64,000 bases of DNA from Mesostigma viride (taxonomy: Eukaryota; Streptophyta; Mesostigmatophyceae; Mesostigmatales; Mesostigmataceae), in the NCBI GenBank assembly GCA_009746045.1, contig RPFO01000027.1, positions 4,712,177-4,776,176 of the forward strand. The letters are read 5' to 3'. The position numbers and the translations under genes are program-made. How positions within the stretch are numbered: the stretch's first letter is position 1; every line of letters begins with the position of its first letter. Shown here in pieces: positions 11,651 through 23,900 of the stretch. Below the pieces are notes generated by a model that made no database searches, had not been told where the DNA came from, and was given only the letters and a program-made list of their open reading frames with translations.

Positions 11651-12355
11651 GTGTGATTCGGACTAGTTATTTTGGGCCTAGGTTAATTAATTAATTAATT
11701 AGACTCGTGCTCCCGTTGGGGAGTCACGGAGCATTAACCCCGATGGATGGATGGATGGGTGCACACATTCCTACCGGTCTAATCTATCTACATTGGCTAC
11801 ATACTACATCTATCTAACAACATTCTAACTACAACATCTATCTAGCCTAGGTTGATGTATGCGATCTTCTAGGGGCCGGTGCAGTCGCGCCGCGCTGCGT
11901 ACTTTATAGCTGGTTGAGATCTTGCTTGTACTCATGCATATGCTTGGCTGGATTCTGTAGGCGAGGGTCGATGTCGACCCGAGGATCTTGTGTGGACTGT
12001 TTCGGAATTCTCTGGAAGGTCGGCGCCATGTCGGCGCCACTTGCCAGCTTGGTGGCAGGCAGCTAGGTGAAATTTGGTCCGAGGACGAGAGTCTCGTACG
12101 TCCTCTTGGTTTGATGAATGTTAAGTGCGATGAAGCCTACACATTGAACCTGGGGCAACTATCCATTTGTAAATTGTCTTGCTAGCCATTATAAGTGTGT
12201 ATTAATTAGCTTGGCATCAAGTCGCGGTGCCAGATATCTCACGACCCCAGTCGTGAAGCGCAATCTGCATTAGGCCACCTTGATTCTTCCTAATACCGGC
12301 ACAGTTGATCTTTCGCTACGTAGCTCAGGTTAGAGTGTAAATCTGGGGACGTAAC
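11651..12355 (+). repeat. repeat A copy 1, structured dispersed repeat with an insertion
   Basis: Matches 40934-41456 in the same orientation, from GTGTGATTCGGAC to GGGGACGTAAC. There is no coding frame. It holds a string of inverted repeats: GGTCGATGTCGACC, GGCGCCATGTCGGCGCC, GAGGACG...CGTCCTC, and CACGACCCCAGTCGTG. The copy is interrupted at 11691-11847 by an insertion. It could be a SINE-like element or a genomic copy of a structured RNA. Confidence 0.85.
11684..11847 (-). mobile_element. short LINE 3'-end insertion inside repeat A with 9-bp target duplication
   Basis: Compared with copy 2, copy 1 carries about 157 extra bases flanked on both sides by GCCTAGGTT, which occurs once in the uninterrupted copy. 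The insert starts with (TTAA)n on the left, as expected for the tail of a minus-strand LINE copy. Its other sequence resembles the LINE 3' region near 42080-42150 only loosely (TATCTA-rich). Confidence 0.7.
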
Positions 12356-12359
12356 ATGT

Positions 12360-13880
12360 GGCATGCCATGCATTATCCTGTACTTAGAGGATAAGAGGGT
12401 ATGCTCACGCACGTTCTGCATGTGAATTAGATTACTAACTCCGGTCGCGTGAAGAATGCCATACAGGTTTAGTTCTATAGCGGTAGATTGAGCGAGCTCA
12501 AGGCACGTGCATGCACATATCAAGGAGACAACCAGCGCAGGCCATGCACATATGCATGGATTCTAGTGGGGCCTTGAGCTACCTAGCGCATGCATGCAAT
12601 GGCATATAGCTTGAAGTAAACATGCCACTTTACTCAATTGATCAGGGCAACTCACGTAGATGCCGTATGCATCAAGGGACTCACATGACGGTACCCAAGA
12701 GGGCATACCATCGGTTAGCACTGACATAGAATAGTTGTCTCATAGAATATGCACGCATTCACTGAGTTCAGAGTTGTCTCACTTGATACAATAACAAAAG
12801 TTGCTGCAAAGTTTTGACGATGCACTACAAATGTGAACACTACCACATGCCATCTGACTGCTTAAAATTCATGCTCGCATCCATGTGTAGGTGGGCATGG
12901 TACTCCTAGGCTGTGACATGCCCCCAGGTATGGTACGCAAGTACTTACTTAGACGGGCACGATGCTTTTGTTTACTTGAACTTTACCATCCTGAATAATA
13001 AGCCATTGGAACGCAATGCATCCAGGAATAGCTGTCTCACTTAATAAGGTATGCCATGGGTTTCCTAAGAACATCAAAGTTATGGCAAGGATGATGCAAC
13101 CAACCGATCCTCTGCAAAGTTGCTAAAATTGGCTCGACACCACATTTACTGCTGGAATGATCAGACGCATGTGCGTCCCTGACCTACCATCTGTGGCATC
13201 CCACCAGTGGCGTTCTACCAGCAGCGTTCTACCAGTAGCATGCGGCCACTTGCACCCTCAAGTCAGAGGTATGATGTGAAATCATCGGCAGAAGTTGTCA
13301 CTTTATAGCACTTGTCAACAGAAAATGGTAACCAACATGCCTCTGTACAAGGCATGACAGTGCTCAGCTTAGGAGGGTAGCCAGTGCTCAGCTTACGAGG
13401 GTAGCGTAAGTGAGCTTACAGCATGCGCCCAAGAATGGGCATGGGCAACGCCCACGCACAGGCGGAAATGCTCTGAATGGCGCAGCTTCCGCATAGAAAA
13501 GGAAAGCAGCATGCATGTACTGTCACCAATGAGGTCGTTGCCTAACGGAGAATCCCAGCTGACGGCTGCAATGACTCCATGCCCTTACTGATGAGCTCCA
13601 GACGTAGGCGCCTCAGTGCTGCCATACTCAGTACAGGAGACCTCATCCCGAGGCACCTCCGTCTCCCACACCTCCATCTTTCTTTGGGGAAAGACAGGCA
13701 CGCCATAGAGCCGTATTGCCAACTGCCAAGAGGCTATCAGGTTAAAGTTCCTGAATTGCCCACCGCGTATTGCCCGCGTCCTTGCAGCTCACGCGCAGAT
13801 CCGCTGGCCTCTACCCTGCCTCCTGCAACCCCTGCCATGCCGTCCATTCAGGAAAGGGGTGCGTCGTCTCTCGGTTTCCC
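12360..13880. other. intergenic, no feature recognised
   Basis: About 1.5 kb with many GCATGC words and scattered short repeats, and no convincing coding frame on either strand. A 25-bp dispersed motif (core GCGCTGGTTGTCTCTTTGAT in reverse, one mismatch) lies at 12519-12545. Confidence 0.5.
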
Positions 13881-14207
13881 TTAGCCCTTCCATAGCAGAA
13901 TTGCGATATACCCCGCGGTGTATATGTGCAGCAAGTTCTTAACTTCGCAGGTAATCTCGAAGCTGAAGTACTCCCCTACGACGCAATGCCATGGAGCTCC
14001 AAACTTCTTGTCCATTTGCTCTTTCACAGTGCGGGCAGCCATTTCATAATTGCTGGAGTACTTTTCCACCGCAGTGATGACCATTTCTACGGCCTCAACG
14101 CGCACCTCCTCGATCATATCAGAGTGCTTGATGAGGGGATACTTCGCCATTTTTAGGTAGGCTTCCCGATCCGAGGGCACCACTTTGCTGTCCGCTTCGC
14201 CCGCCAT
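13881..14207 (-). CDS. DNAL4: axonemal dynein light chain, DNAL4/LC10 type
   Basis: A single-exon frame of 108 residues matches the DNAL4/LC10 branch of the LC8 superfamily along its whole length (human DNAL4 is about 105 residues). Visible signatures are PLIKHSDMIEEVRVEAVEM, an alpha-helical ITAVEKYSSNYEMAARTVKE block, MDKKFGAPWHCVVGE, and FEITCEVKNLLHIYTAGYIA. These proteins dimerise at the base of axonemal outer-arm dynein intermediate chains. I chose the ATG at 14207 because the protein then starts at the usual length; an in-frame ATG at 14231 would add eight residues. It is intron-less, unlike its neighbours, and head-to-head with IFT80. It could be an intron-less retrocopy, but the frame is intact and shows no poly(A) remnant that I can see. 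Confidence 0.92.
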   Translation of the reverse strand: MAGEADSKVVPSDREAYLKMAKYPLIKHSDMIEEVRVEAVEMVITAVEKYSSNYEMAARTVKEQMDKKFGAPWHCVVGEYFSFEITCEVKNLLHIYTAGYIAILLWKG

Positions 14208-15249
14208 TTTCCGCCTTGTTACGGCAAGCAATTACCGAGCACCCGGAGATCCTAACCCGAACTCTGTAGGACTGTCGGGTCGCAAAATTTACGGATTTTT
14301 CACGCTGAGGGACGAATTCTTATCGGCATTGCTCTGCTCATAGTTGCACATATGGTCAAAGCCGCCTAAGTCCCTGCATAGCCAACATTAAACTATAGTT
14401 GGAAGCAGTATGTCTCCCGTTTGGAACACGTTTTCCTGTAGAAATAACGTCAAATAGCTTGCGCCCTTCTGCCTGGCGGTGCTTAGAGTGTCTCGGTGCA
14501 ATGGTGGAATGCGTCCTCATGCAAGTTGGACGTCGTCTCCCGGTTCCTAAGAATAGCCGTCGTCTATGTAGCGAGCATGACAGGGAACCTTTTCTACTCC
14601 TGAAGTACGGATGCGCGTGAGGGAACTTATTTCATGGGCTGCTGTACTATAGTGCTGTCTACTGTACCAAGTAGTGTCTGGCCAGTTGGCCTGACCGGCC
14701 GTTTCTCAGGCTGTCCCAAGGGCGTTGTTAGTGTACAAACAAAGACAATACTGTACAGTACTGCAGCTGTACACCCGTTCTACCAGTGACCTGTTGTTGC
14801 GGCGTGGGACACCAACAAGAACAACAATGTTCAACAACAGTGACCTTAGAGTACGAACCGCTCGACCAGTTGAAAAATCGATAAAAATAGTCGCCATTTA
14901 CCTTGACCGCAGAGGTGGTACAGACAGGCCTAAAGGCGGGGAAGATGGGCAAGGTGGCCTGAAAAAGCTAGGCTGCCATTGAGGCGCACTTAATAACTTT
15001 TAGTTATGGCTTCCCATGATTGGAAATTTAAACTGCGCACTATGGCTGGAAATTCTGGCGCATGAGCTATGCTTTTCAGGTAGCGCGTAGCGAATGCCGC
15101 AGATGCGAAGGGGTGAATGTCTTTCCTCGGAGGGTTTAGACCCATAAGCGCATCTGGCGCAGTGGATGAGGCGGTGGGCAGGCTATGTTGAGCGTCTTCG
15201 GGAATAAACATTGAAGCACACGAATTAGGACGACGGGTGGCAAACCAAG
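14208..15249. promoter_or_regulatory. divergent intergenic region between LC10 and IFT80
   Basis: About 1.04 kb separates the start codons of two divergently transcribed ciliary genes, so it must contain both promoters. I see no clear RFX X-box. An inverted repeat CCAAC...GTTGG lies near 14381-14402. A CAACAA-rich remnant with GCGGCGTGGGACACCAAC lies at 14799-14830 and is also found beside the LINEs at 45 and 51 kb. Confidence 0.5.
14990..15211 (-). CDS. small ORF of unknown function, 73 residues
   Basis: A minus-strand frame begins at an ATG only 38 bp from the IFT80 start codon and ends in TAA. The predicted peptide (for example NPPRKDIHPFASAAFATRYL, ending WEAITKSY) has a protein-like composition without repeats. 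I recognise no family. It may be a real small gene, an exon, or chance within the divergent promoter region. Confidence 0.25.
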   Translation of the reverse strand: MFIPEDAQHSLPTASSTAPDALMGLNPPRKDIHPFASAAFATRYLKSIAHAPEFPAIVRSLNFQSWEAITKSY

Positions 15250-17908
15250 ATGAGGCTCAAAATCACAAAGCCGACCTCCAGTAACCGTATCCTTCTTGAT
15301 GCAGTGACATGCTTAGCTGTGCACGAGCATGCATGATATATTCAGGAATGCCATTGTTGTAGAATAGCCGTATCAAGAGGCACTCAGACAACGGAGTTTA
15401 TGTTATTATTACAGCTGACAACTCCGTTAGCTGCTAGCTACGGCGGAGAGATCGAGGCCGAAGGGAAGCTCCGCCGGCATTCCCAGACTAGCCCCACCGT
15501 TGCATTGCCGCGTCTTTGGGTACCTTTCAGCGTGGACGACATTTCCCTCTCCGCGTTTTATCTTGTTGCAAGACGCTTAGTATGTGCTTATTCGGCGGAA
15601 ATGCTTTGCGTGGGAGTGCTGCTGTTAGTCCGCGGGCTTGCGAGTTTGTTCTGGGAAGACGTCGTGTCGAATGCTTTGCCGGCATTGTTGTACTTGGCAG
15701 GGAATTTGGACTTTTTTCATGATGATAATCACGCAGTGTAAAGAAGTTTTAAAGCCGAGTTCAATAATCTAGGCCATTACCAGCTTTAGAATACTCTACC
15801 GCCGGTGGCAGCTGACTACCAATAGCCTCCGGTGCAATGCTTGCAGTAGTTTCATTGATGGCTTTTAAAAATCGATTATTTTGCCTTTTATGTTACGTTC
15901 ACACTTACACACTAGTGTGACGGAAGTGCTACATCCATGTTTAATCAGCGAAAACTTTCTGGTTAACGTTGGTAATACTTTGGCTCCGCCAAATCTCGAC
16001 CGCCAAGTCTTTCCAGGGTTATCCTTGACCGAAAGCACCGCCTTTTGCCTCGCAGACAAGGACTTGGTTGCTGCTGTTGGGTGGAGCGCCTCCAACGAGC
16101 TGTTTAGCTGCGGGGATGAGAAGAGCATCCAGAAATGGGACATGGAGGGGCAGCCGCTGGGCGAGGTGAGGCGGAGCGCTCGCGTGCATGCGCTGCCCAC
16201 AGAGAAGGCTGAGAATGAGTGCTGTGGTCGCTGCGTTAGATAGTGCTATGAATATTGCAGTAAGTACTGTTTCAAGCAGTGCAGTAGAAATGTCTTTTAC
16301 CGCTGTAGATCATGCTTTTAACATTGCACTTAGTGCTTTCAACAGTGCAGGAAGTAATTGCAGTAGAAATGTCTTGTGGGCAGTGCTGCAAGTAGCTTTG
16401 CGTGTGTTTGGCACTACTGGCAGCTGTTTTGGCATGCCAGGCCCCGGCAAGACTATGGCTAGCAAGGTGAGCAGCCTGCTGGGACCAGGTAGCCAAGGCA
16501 GAGGAGAGGAACGACATGGGTATCCTCGGGAGTGAGGTTTGGCTCAGCTAAGTGGTTTGGGGCAGGGCCAAGGAGGAGAGAAAGGGCTGTCTCGTTCAGC
16601 TGCCTGCACGTTTTCCTTATTCATTCCATGGATGGCTGTTCATTGTGTGTATAGTCACGTTTAGGGGGATGCTAGGAGCCGAGACAGTAAGCCAGAACAA
16701 GTGTTTTGACAAAGTATTCAGGATAAGACATACAGGCGGAGTTGTCAGCTTCTACCCTGATTCCAAGTCATTTTTGGCATCTTGAGCAGGAGATGATGCT
16801 TGGAGCATGGGGAACCGTAATGGATCAATGGACAGTGGTGTTTTGGACAGTATTTATTTTATTCACTTTTTTTTCCCAGGGGTTGGGGATCTCAGGGGAT
16901 GCGATGGCTTGAGGGGCGGGCTGGAGAGCAGGGTTTGGGGTGCAGGGGTGCCTGCTCTGAGATCTTTGGTGGATTGTGTTTTGTGTTGTCCAGTACGGGG
17001 TTGCCATAAGATTTTATAATAATATTTGGCCACGTGGGAGGGTGGTCTCTGGCGTGTCTGCGCAGTGCGAGCTAGCGAGCAGTGCGTCTGTGGATGGATA
17101 TTCATCCATGTATATAGCTCACCATATTTGTTATTTTTTAAATGCAGTGCTCAGGTTGCAGTGCTGGCAGCCACGGCAGTTGGCCATGTCTAGAGGCAAT
17201 CGTTTCCAAGTAATTTGCCCTTTGTTAGGCAATACTGGGCTTCAGAAGTGTGGGCTTGGGAACTAGGAAGAAACTTGTCTTATATATGCATGTCTGCATT
17301 CCTGTCTCTACATTGGGTGGCCGCTCTCATATCTCTCCTCTGCTCAGATGACATTTTGCAAGATGGCAAGTAAGTTACCTAGGTTATCACCACTGTTTGT
17401 TTCGGCCCCCCCCCTGCCCGCCCCCTTTCCCTCACCCTTTTTGTTTCTCCGTTGCTCTGTCCTCCCCTGCTCCCTCCCCACCCCAGCTGTGCAAGGACCT
17501 GGACGCGTACGTGACGGACATCCACTGGCTGCCCTGCGTGGCGGGCCAGCAGCCCACGTCCTCCGACGGCTTTGCCATCTCATGCACGGACGGTGAGCAT
17601 GACCGACGCATGCTCGCTGCTCAAGTAACACTCGCTGGTATCGACCGCCTGAATTGCTCACCGCTCAAGCAATACTTACTGCTAGCGACTGAACTAAATC
17701 GCTATAATGGCAACAGCAGATGTCCAGTGAGCAACCCACTAGAGACGTACTGGTCGTTGACGAGGTTTTGCATTACATAGCGATGCTCAGGGGCCACAAG
17801 GGAATGATGCTCCATCTGGAGCCTACTGTTGTATGTGCGCATGCATTTCCCTTTTTAGCTAGGCTGGCGCACAGGCACAGGCCTGGCTGGCTGGCAGTCA
17901 AATGCACA

Positions 17909-17942
<34 letters not shown>

Positions 17943-20900
17943 CTGGGCGACTGCATTGCCTTTTTTTGTGCTGTCTTGTGGTTTCCTGCCAATGCAGCAT
18001 TGAGTTAACCATTTGCTGCTTGCCACGTCGCTCTACCCAGTACCGTGACATGTTGTCGCATGGACTCTGTATGCACGCTATGCACATGCCTGGCATCCGC
18101 ATCCTCGCTTGCGATGTCGCATTGAGTGAGGGAGTTGCCTCACAAAGCCGTAGGTGCACGTGCCCTGCGCCTGCATGCTCACTTGCGATGTTGCATGGCG
18201 TGCGCGTGCCCTGCGTCTGCATACTCACTACCGCGAGGGGCATTCGCGGTCGCATGTGGCGTGCACGTTCCGGGCACCTGCAGGGACATTCCGTATCATC
18301 TCAAAGACGGGGCGGGAGGAGAAGAAGGTGGAGGCCCACCAGGGTGCCTGCATCTCTCTTCGGTGGAACCACGAAGGTGCGCAGGAAGGCCATGGAAAAC
18401 CTGAATTAGAATGCAATTATAAAATAATTACATATGTACAGTAAAAAAGAGCGTAGCAGACTGAGTCACGGTATAACAGCTTTCTTGTTCCTTTCTAGCT
18501 AAGAGGAACAGGCTGACGTGTCATGTGTAATTCCTAGTACGCTAACTGTCTCCAACGTGGGAGGATGGCTCTGCCTTGTAATTGGTAGAGTGCTATGTGT
18601 AACGCCCCGGGCGCAGTGAATCAATGTGCATTTGGCTGAACATGTCCTACTTGTGTACCTTGGCAGGGATAGGCCAGCTGGCGTGTGCCACAGCTGCCCC
18701 TGGCGATAGTGCGCAAGCGATTAGCTTGCTTTGCTGTGTGTATATACCTTTGGATCATGATCCTAGGGGTTTAAGATAGGGGTTTAAGATAGGGGGTTTA
18801 AGGTCCGACCTCGACAGCCACGGGGAGTTGGGTTCGGTTCAGAACAGCATCCTGACAATATCATGTGCACATAGTTTGCTACTGAAACCGATGCTGTTGC
18901 CTGGTTGGTGGAAATAGCTTTACGCTACTGGTTGTCATCCACACTACTAATATTGGGGATTACGTGACGTGGATGACACCCAGTATGAACAACTGTGTGT
19001 CATGTGGCTCCTGTTCTACTCTGTCATGGCTGCAATCGCGGTTCTGTACCAAGGTCCAATCAATAACCCTCGTTACTACCTGGATGAGCTCTCTGCTGTC
19101 TTGGCTCAGTCCTGTCCTCAAAAACGTGGAGTTTGCCTTCGTGTATATACGCGAACTCCAAAGAATCCAAATTCTGCCCTCACCGCATGCATCCCTCACT
19201 CCCATGCATCATGGCGTGCTTCATTCTCATGCGTCCCGCTGTCACCGTGGGGGAAAACGCGACGAGCCTTATCGAACGTGCCCTGTCCGGGAATTCATTC
19301 CTTTGGCCTTCCTTCCCCCCAACCTCACCCTGAACCCCAGGCACTGCGCTGGTGACCGTGGGTGAGGACGGCGCAGTCAAGGTCTGGTCCCGTAGCGGCG
19401 CGTTCCGGTCCACGCTGGCGCAGACAGGTGAGCGGTGGAGGTGTACATCGTGCAGGCCGATCGTCACGTTCGCAGGCCATGAATGCTGAGGCCATGGGGC
19501 ACAGGCCACATCTGCGTGTTCGCGGTCTTGTCGCTCCTCTTGTTTGCCGCGGTCCCATCGTGCTTGCTCCCCTTCACCCGCCCCCTCCTTGGTGGCCGCA
19601 CGCAGACAAGGCGGTGTACTCACACTCGCGCGTTGTTTGCATTACTCCCTTTCCTGGCCGTTACTCCTCTGCCCCCAGACAACGTGGTGTTCTGACGTTT
19701 CCCTCTGTTTGTTACCGTGCCATTACTCCTCTGCCCCCAGAGAACTCGGTGTACGCGGTCGCTTGGGGCTCAGACAGCGACCAGGTGCTCTTCTGCTCCG
19801 GCAAGGACCTCATCATCAAGCCGCTGCAGGTGAGCCATTAGGAAGCATGAATGTGGCCTTTCTGAAGCATGTACGAAGCATGGATGAACACAGCCAAGCT
19901 ACCGCCACGGATCCCGCTCTCTAGCCTTTCACCTTGCTCGATCACTTGCACAAGGCAGCTTCTCCTCTGGTGGCAGGGTTCCAATTCTACTATGGATTCG
20001 TCATGCCACGGCAACCAAGGCCCTGCACTCCCCCCTGGCCTGCCCTTGTGCCTCTGTCGGCCAGTGCCTTTCCCTTCCTGTTCTTCTTTCCTTTCTTCTT
20101 CCCTTCTCACCCCTGTGCATGCCTGTCAGCTCCCTCTTGGCCTTGCTTTGATCCTGCCCCCCATGGGTGCCTATCTTCTCTTCCCTCCCTTTCCCCTCTC
20201 TCTCCCTTCCCTCTCTCTTCTCTTTCTGTGCCCCATTCTCTTCCCTTTCTTTTCCCTTTCCCTTTCCCTTTCCCATTCCCTTTCCCTTTCCCTTTCCCTT
20301 TCCCTTTCCCTTTCCCTTTCCCTTTCCCTTTCCCTTTCCCTTTCCCTTTCCCTTTCCCTTTCCCTTTCCCTTCCCTTCCCCTTCCCCTTCCCCTTCCCCT
20401 TCCCCTTCCCCTTCCCCTTCCCCTTCCCTTCCCCTTCCCCTTCCCCTTCCCCTTCCCCTTCCCCTTCCCCTTCCCCTTCCCCTTCCCCTTCCCCTTCCCC
20501 TTCCCCTTCCCCTTCCCCTTCCCCTTCCCCTTCCCCTTCCCCTTCCCCTTCCCCTTCCCCTTCCCCTTCCCCTTCCCCTTCCCCTTCCCCTTCCCTTCCC
20601 CTTCCCCTTCCCCTTCCCCTTCCCCTTCCCTTCCCCTTCCCTTCCCCTTCCCCTTCCCCTTCCCTTCCCCTTCCCCTTCCCCTTCCCCTTCCCCTTCCCT
20701 TCCCCTTCCCCTTCCCCTTCCCCTTCCCCTTCCCCTTCCCCTTCCCCTTCCCCTTCCCCTTCCCCTTCCCCTTCCCCTTCCCCTTCCCTTCCCCTTCCCC
20801 TTCCCCTTCCCTTCCCCTTCCCCTTCCCCTTCCCTTCCCCTTCCCCTTCCCTTCCCCTTCCCCTTCCCTTCCCCTTCCCCTTCCCCTTCCCCTTCCCCTT

Positions 20901-23900
20901 CCCCTTCCCTTCCCTTCCCTTCCCCTTCCCCTTCCCTTCCCCTTCCCCTTCCCCTTCCCTTCCCCTTCCCCTTCCCCTTCCCCTTCCCCTTCCCTTCCCC
21001 TTCCCCTTCCCTTCCCCTTCCCCTTCCCCTTCCCCTTCCCCTTCCCCTTCCCCTTCCCCTTCCCCTTCCCTTCCCTTCCCCTTCCCCTTCCCCTTCCCCT
21101 TCCCTTCCCCTTCCCCTTCCCTTCCCCTTCCCCTTCCCCTTCCCCTTCCCTTCCCCTTCCCCTTCCCCTTCCCTTCCCCTTCCCCTTCCCCTTCCCCTTC
21201 CCCTTCCCCTTCCCCTTCCCCTTCCCCTTCCCCTTCCCCTTCCCCTTCCCTTCCCCTTCCCCTTCCCCTTCCCCTTCCCCTTCCCTTCCCCTTCCCCTTC
21301 CCTTCCCCTTCCCCTTCCCCTTCCCCTTCCCCTTCCCTTCCCCTTCCCCTTCCCTTCCCCTTCCCCTTCCCCTTCCCCTTCCCCTTCCCCTTCCCCTTCC
21401 CTTCCCCTTCCCCTTCCCCTTCCCCTTCCCCTTCCCCTTCCCCTTCCCCTTCCCCTTCCCCTTCCCCTTCCCCTTCCCCTTCCCCTTCCCTTCCCTTCCC
21501 CTTCCCCTTCCCTTCCCCTTCCCCTTCCCCTTCCCCTTCCCTTCCCCTTCCCCTTCCCTTCCCCTTCCCCTTCCCCTTCCCCTTCCCCTTCCCCTTCCCC
21601 TTCCCCTTCCCCTTCCCCTTCCCCTTCCCCTTCCCCTTCCCCTTCCCCTTCCCTTCCCCTTCCCCTTCCCCTTCCCCTTCCCCTTCCCTTCCCCTTCCCC
21701 TTCCCCTTCCCCTTCCCCTTCCCCTTCCCCTTCCCCTTCCCCTTCCCCTTCCCCTTCCCCTTCCCTTCCCCTTCCCCTTCCCTTCCCCTTCCCTTCCCCT
21801 TCCCCTTCCCCTTCCCCTTCCCTTCCCTTCCCCTTCCCCTTCCCCTTCCCCTTCCCCTTCCCCTTCCCCTTCCCCTTCCCCTTCCCCTTCCCTTCCCCTT
21901 CCCCTTCCCCTTCCCCTTCCCCTTCCCTTCCCTTCCCCTTCCCCTTCCCTTCCCCTTCCCCTTCCCCTTCCCCTTCCCCTTCCTTCCCTTCCCCTTCCCC
22001 TTCCCCTTCCCCTTCCCTTCCCTTCCCCTTCCCCTTCCCCTTCCCCTTCCCCTTCCCCTTCCCCTTCCCTTCCCCTTCCCTTCCCCTTCCCCTTCCCCTT
22101 CCCCTTCCCCTTCCCTTCCCCTTCCCCTTCCCCTTCCCCTTCCCCTTCCCTTCCCCTTCCCCTTCCCCTTCCCCTTCCCTTCCCCTTCCCCTTCCCCTTC
22201 CCCTTCCCCTTCCCCTTCCCCTTCCCCTTCCCCTTCCCCTTCCCCTTCCCCTTCCCCTTCCCCTTCCCCTTCCCCTTCCCTTCCCCTTCCCCTTCCCCTT
22301 CCCTTCCCCTTCCCCTTCCCCTTCCCCTTCCCCTTCCCCTTCCCCTTCCCCTTCCCCTTCCCCTTCCCCTTCCCCTTCCCCTTCCCCTTCCCCTTCCCCT
22401 TCCCCTTCCCCTTCCCTTCCCCTTCCCCTTCCCTTCCCCTTCCCCTTCCCCTTCCCCTTCCCCTTCCCCTTCCCCTTCCCCTTCCCTTCCCCTTCCCTTC
22501 CCCTTCCCCTTCCCCTTCCCCTTCCCCTTCCCTTCCCCTTCCCCTTCCCCTTCCCCCCCTTCCCTTCCCTTCCCCTTCCCCTTCCCTTCCCCTTCCCCTT
22601 CCCCTTCCCTTCCCCTTCCCCTTCCCCTTCCCCTTCCCCTTCCCCTTCCCCTTCCCCTTCCCCTTCCCCTTCCCCTTCCCTTCCCCTTCCCCTTCCCCTT
22701 CCCCTTCCCCTTCCCCTTCCCTTCTTCCCCTTCCCCTTCCCCTTCCCCTTCCCCTTCCCCTTCCCCTTCCCCTTCCCCTTCCCCTTCCCCTTCCCTTCCC
22801 CTCCCCTTCCCCTTCCCTTCCCCTTCCCCTTCCCCTTCCCCTTCCCCTTCCCCTTCCCTTCCCTTCCCCTTCCCCTTCCCCTTCCCTTCCCCTTCCCCTT
22901 CCCCTTCCCTTCCCTTCCCTTCCCCTTCCCCTTCCCCCTTCCCTTCCCCTTCCCCTTCCCTTCCCCTTCCCCTTCCCTTCCCCTTCCCCTTCCCCTTCCC
23001 TTCCCCTTCCCTTCCCCTTCCCTTCCCCTTCCCCTTCCCCTTCCCCTTCCCTTCCCCTTCCCCTTCCCCTTCCCTTCCCCTTCCCCTTCCCCTTCCCCTT
23101 CCCCTTCCCCTTCCCCTTCCCCTTCCCTTCCCCTTCCCCTTCCCCTTCCCTTCCCCTTCCCCTTCCCCTTCCCCTTCCCCTTCCCCTTCCCTTCCCCTTC
23201 CCCTTCCCCTTCCCCCCCTTCCCTTCCCCTTCCCCTTCCCCTTCCCCTTCCCCTTCCCCTTCCCTTCCCCTTCCCCTTCCCCTTCCCCTTCCCCTTCCCC
23301 TTCCCCTTCCCTTCCCCTTCCCCTTCCCCTTCCCCTTCCCCTTCCCCTTCCCCTTCCCCTTCCCTTCCCTTCCCCTTCCCCTTCCCCTTCCCCTTCCCCT
23401 TCCCCTTCCCCTTCCCCTTCCCCTTCCCCTTCCCCTTCCCCTTCGCCTCGGCAATGGTTACCTGGGCACCTCCCTTCTCGCGTGGGCAAGCCAGTGCCCC
23501 CCCCTTCCCTGTCGCCTTGTTTTAATCTCGCTCCTCATGCGTGCCTGTCGTCCGCCCTTTCCCCTCGCCTGGGCGCCCTTTCTCTCTGCTTGCCCTCTTC
23601 CCCCCGCATGGGCACCGCAGCCGTCCTCGAAACAGATCCAGTGGAAAGCGCACGACGCGCCCATCCTCAAGGTGGACTGGAACGCGATAAACAACCTAAT
23701 CGTGAGCGGGGGGGAGGACTGCCGCTACAAGGTGGGCTCGATTTGCTGGCGCACGCCCGCACGAGGCATGTGCGGGTCAGGTTCCATACAAACACGCATC
23801 GCGTAGCGTTCCATAAAAGCACGCATCATGAGCGATTTGATTCGTATCATGCACAACCCCACCACTTACTGATAAATTCATGACCATGTGATTCATGTCA

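Noticed and set aside
15400-15741. 113-residue frame within IFT80 intron 1
   Set aside because: No homology recognised, and it overlaps another equally long frame. The exon 1 to exon 2 join needs no extra exon.
19869-23883. Giant open frames of over 1,100 residues on both strands
   Set aside because: They are translations of the (CCCCTT)n array, which lacks stop codons in every frame. IFT80 exons 6 and 7 flank it, so it is intron.
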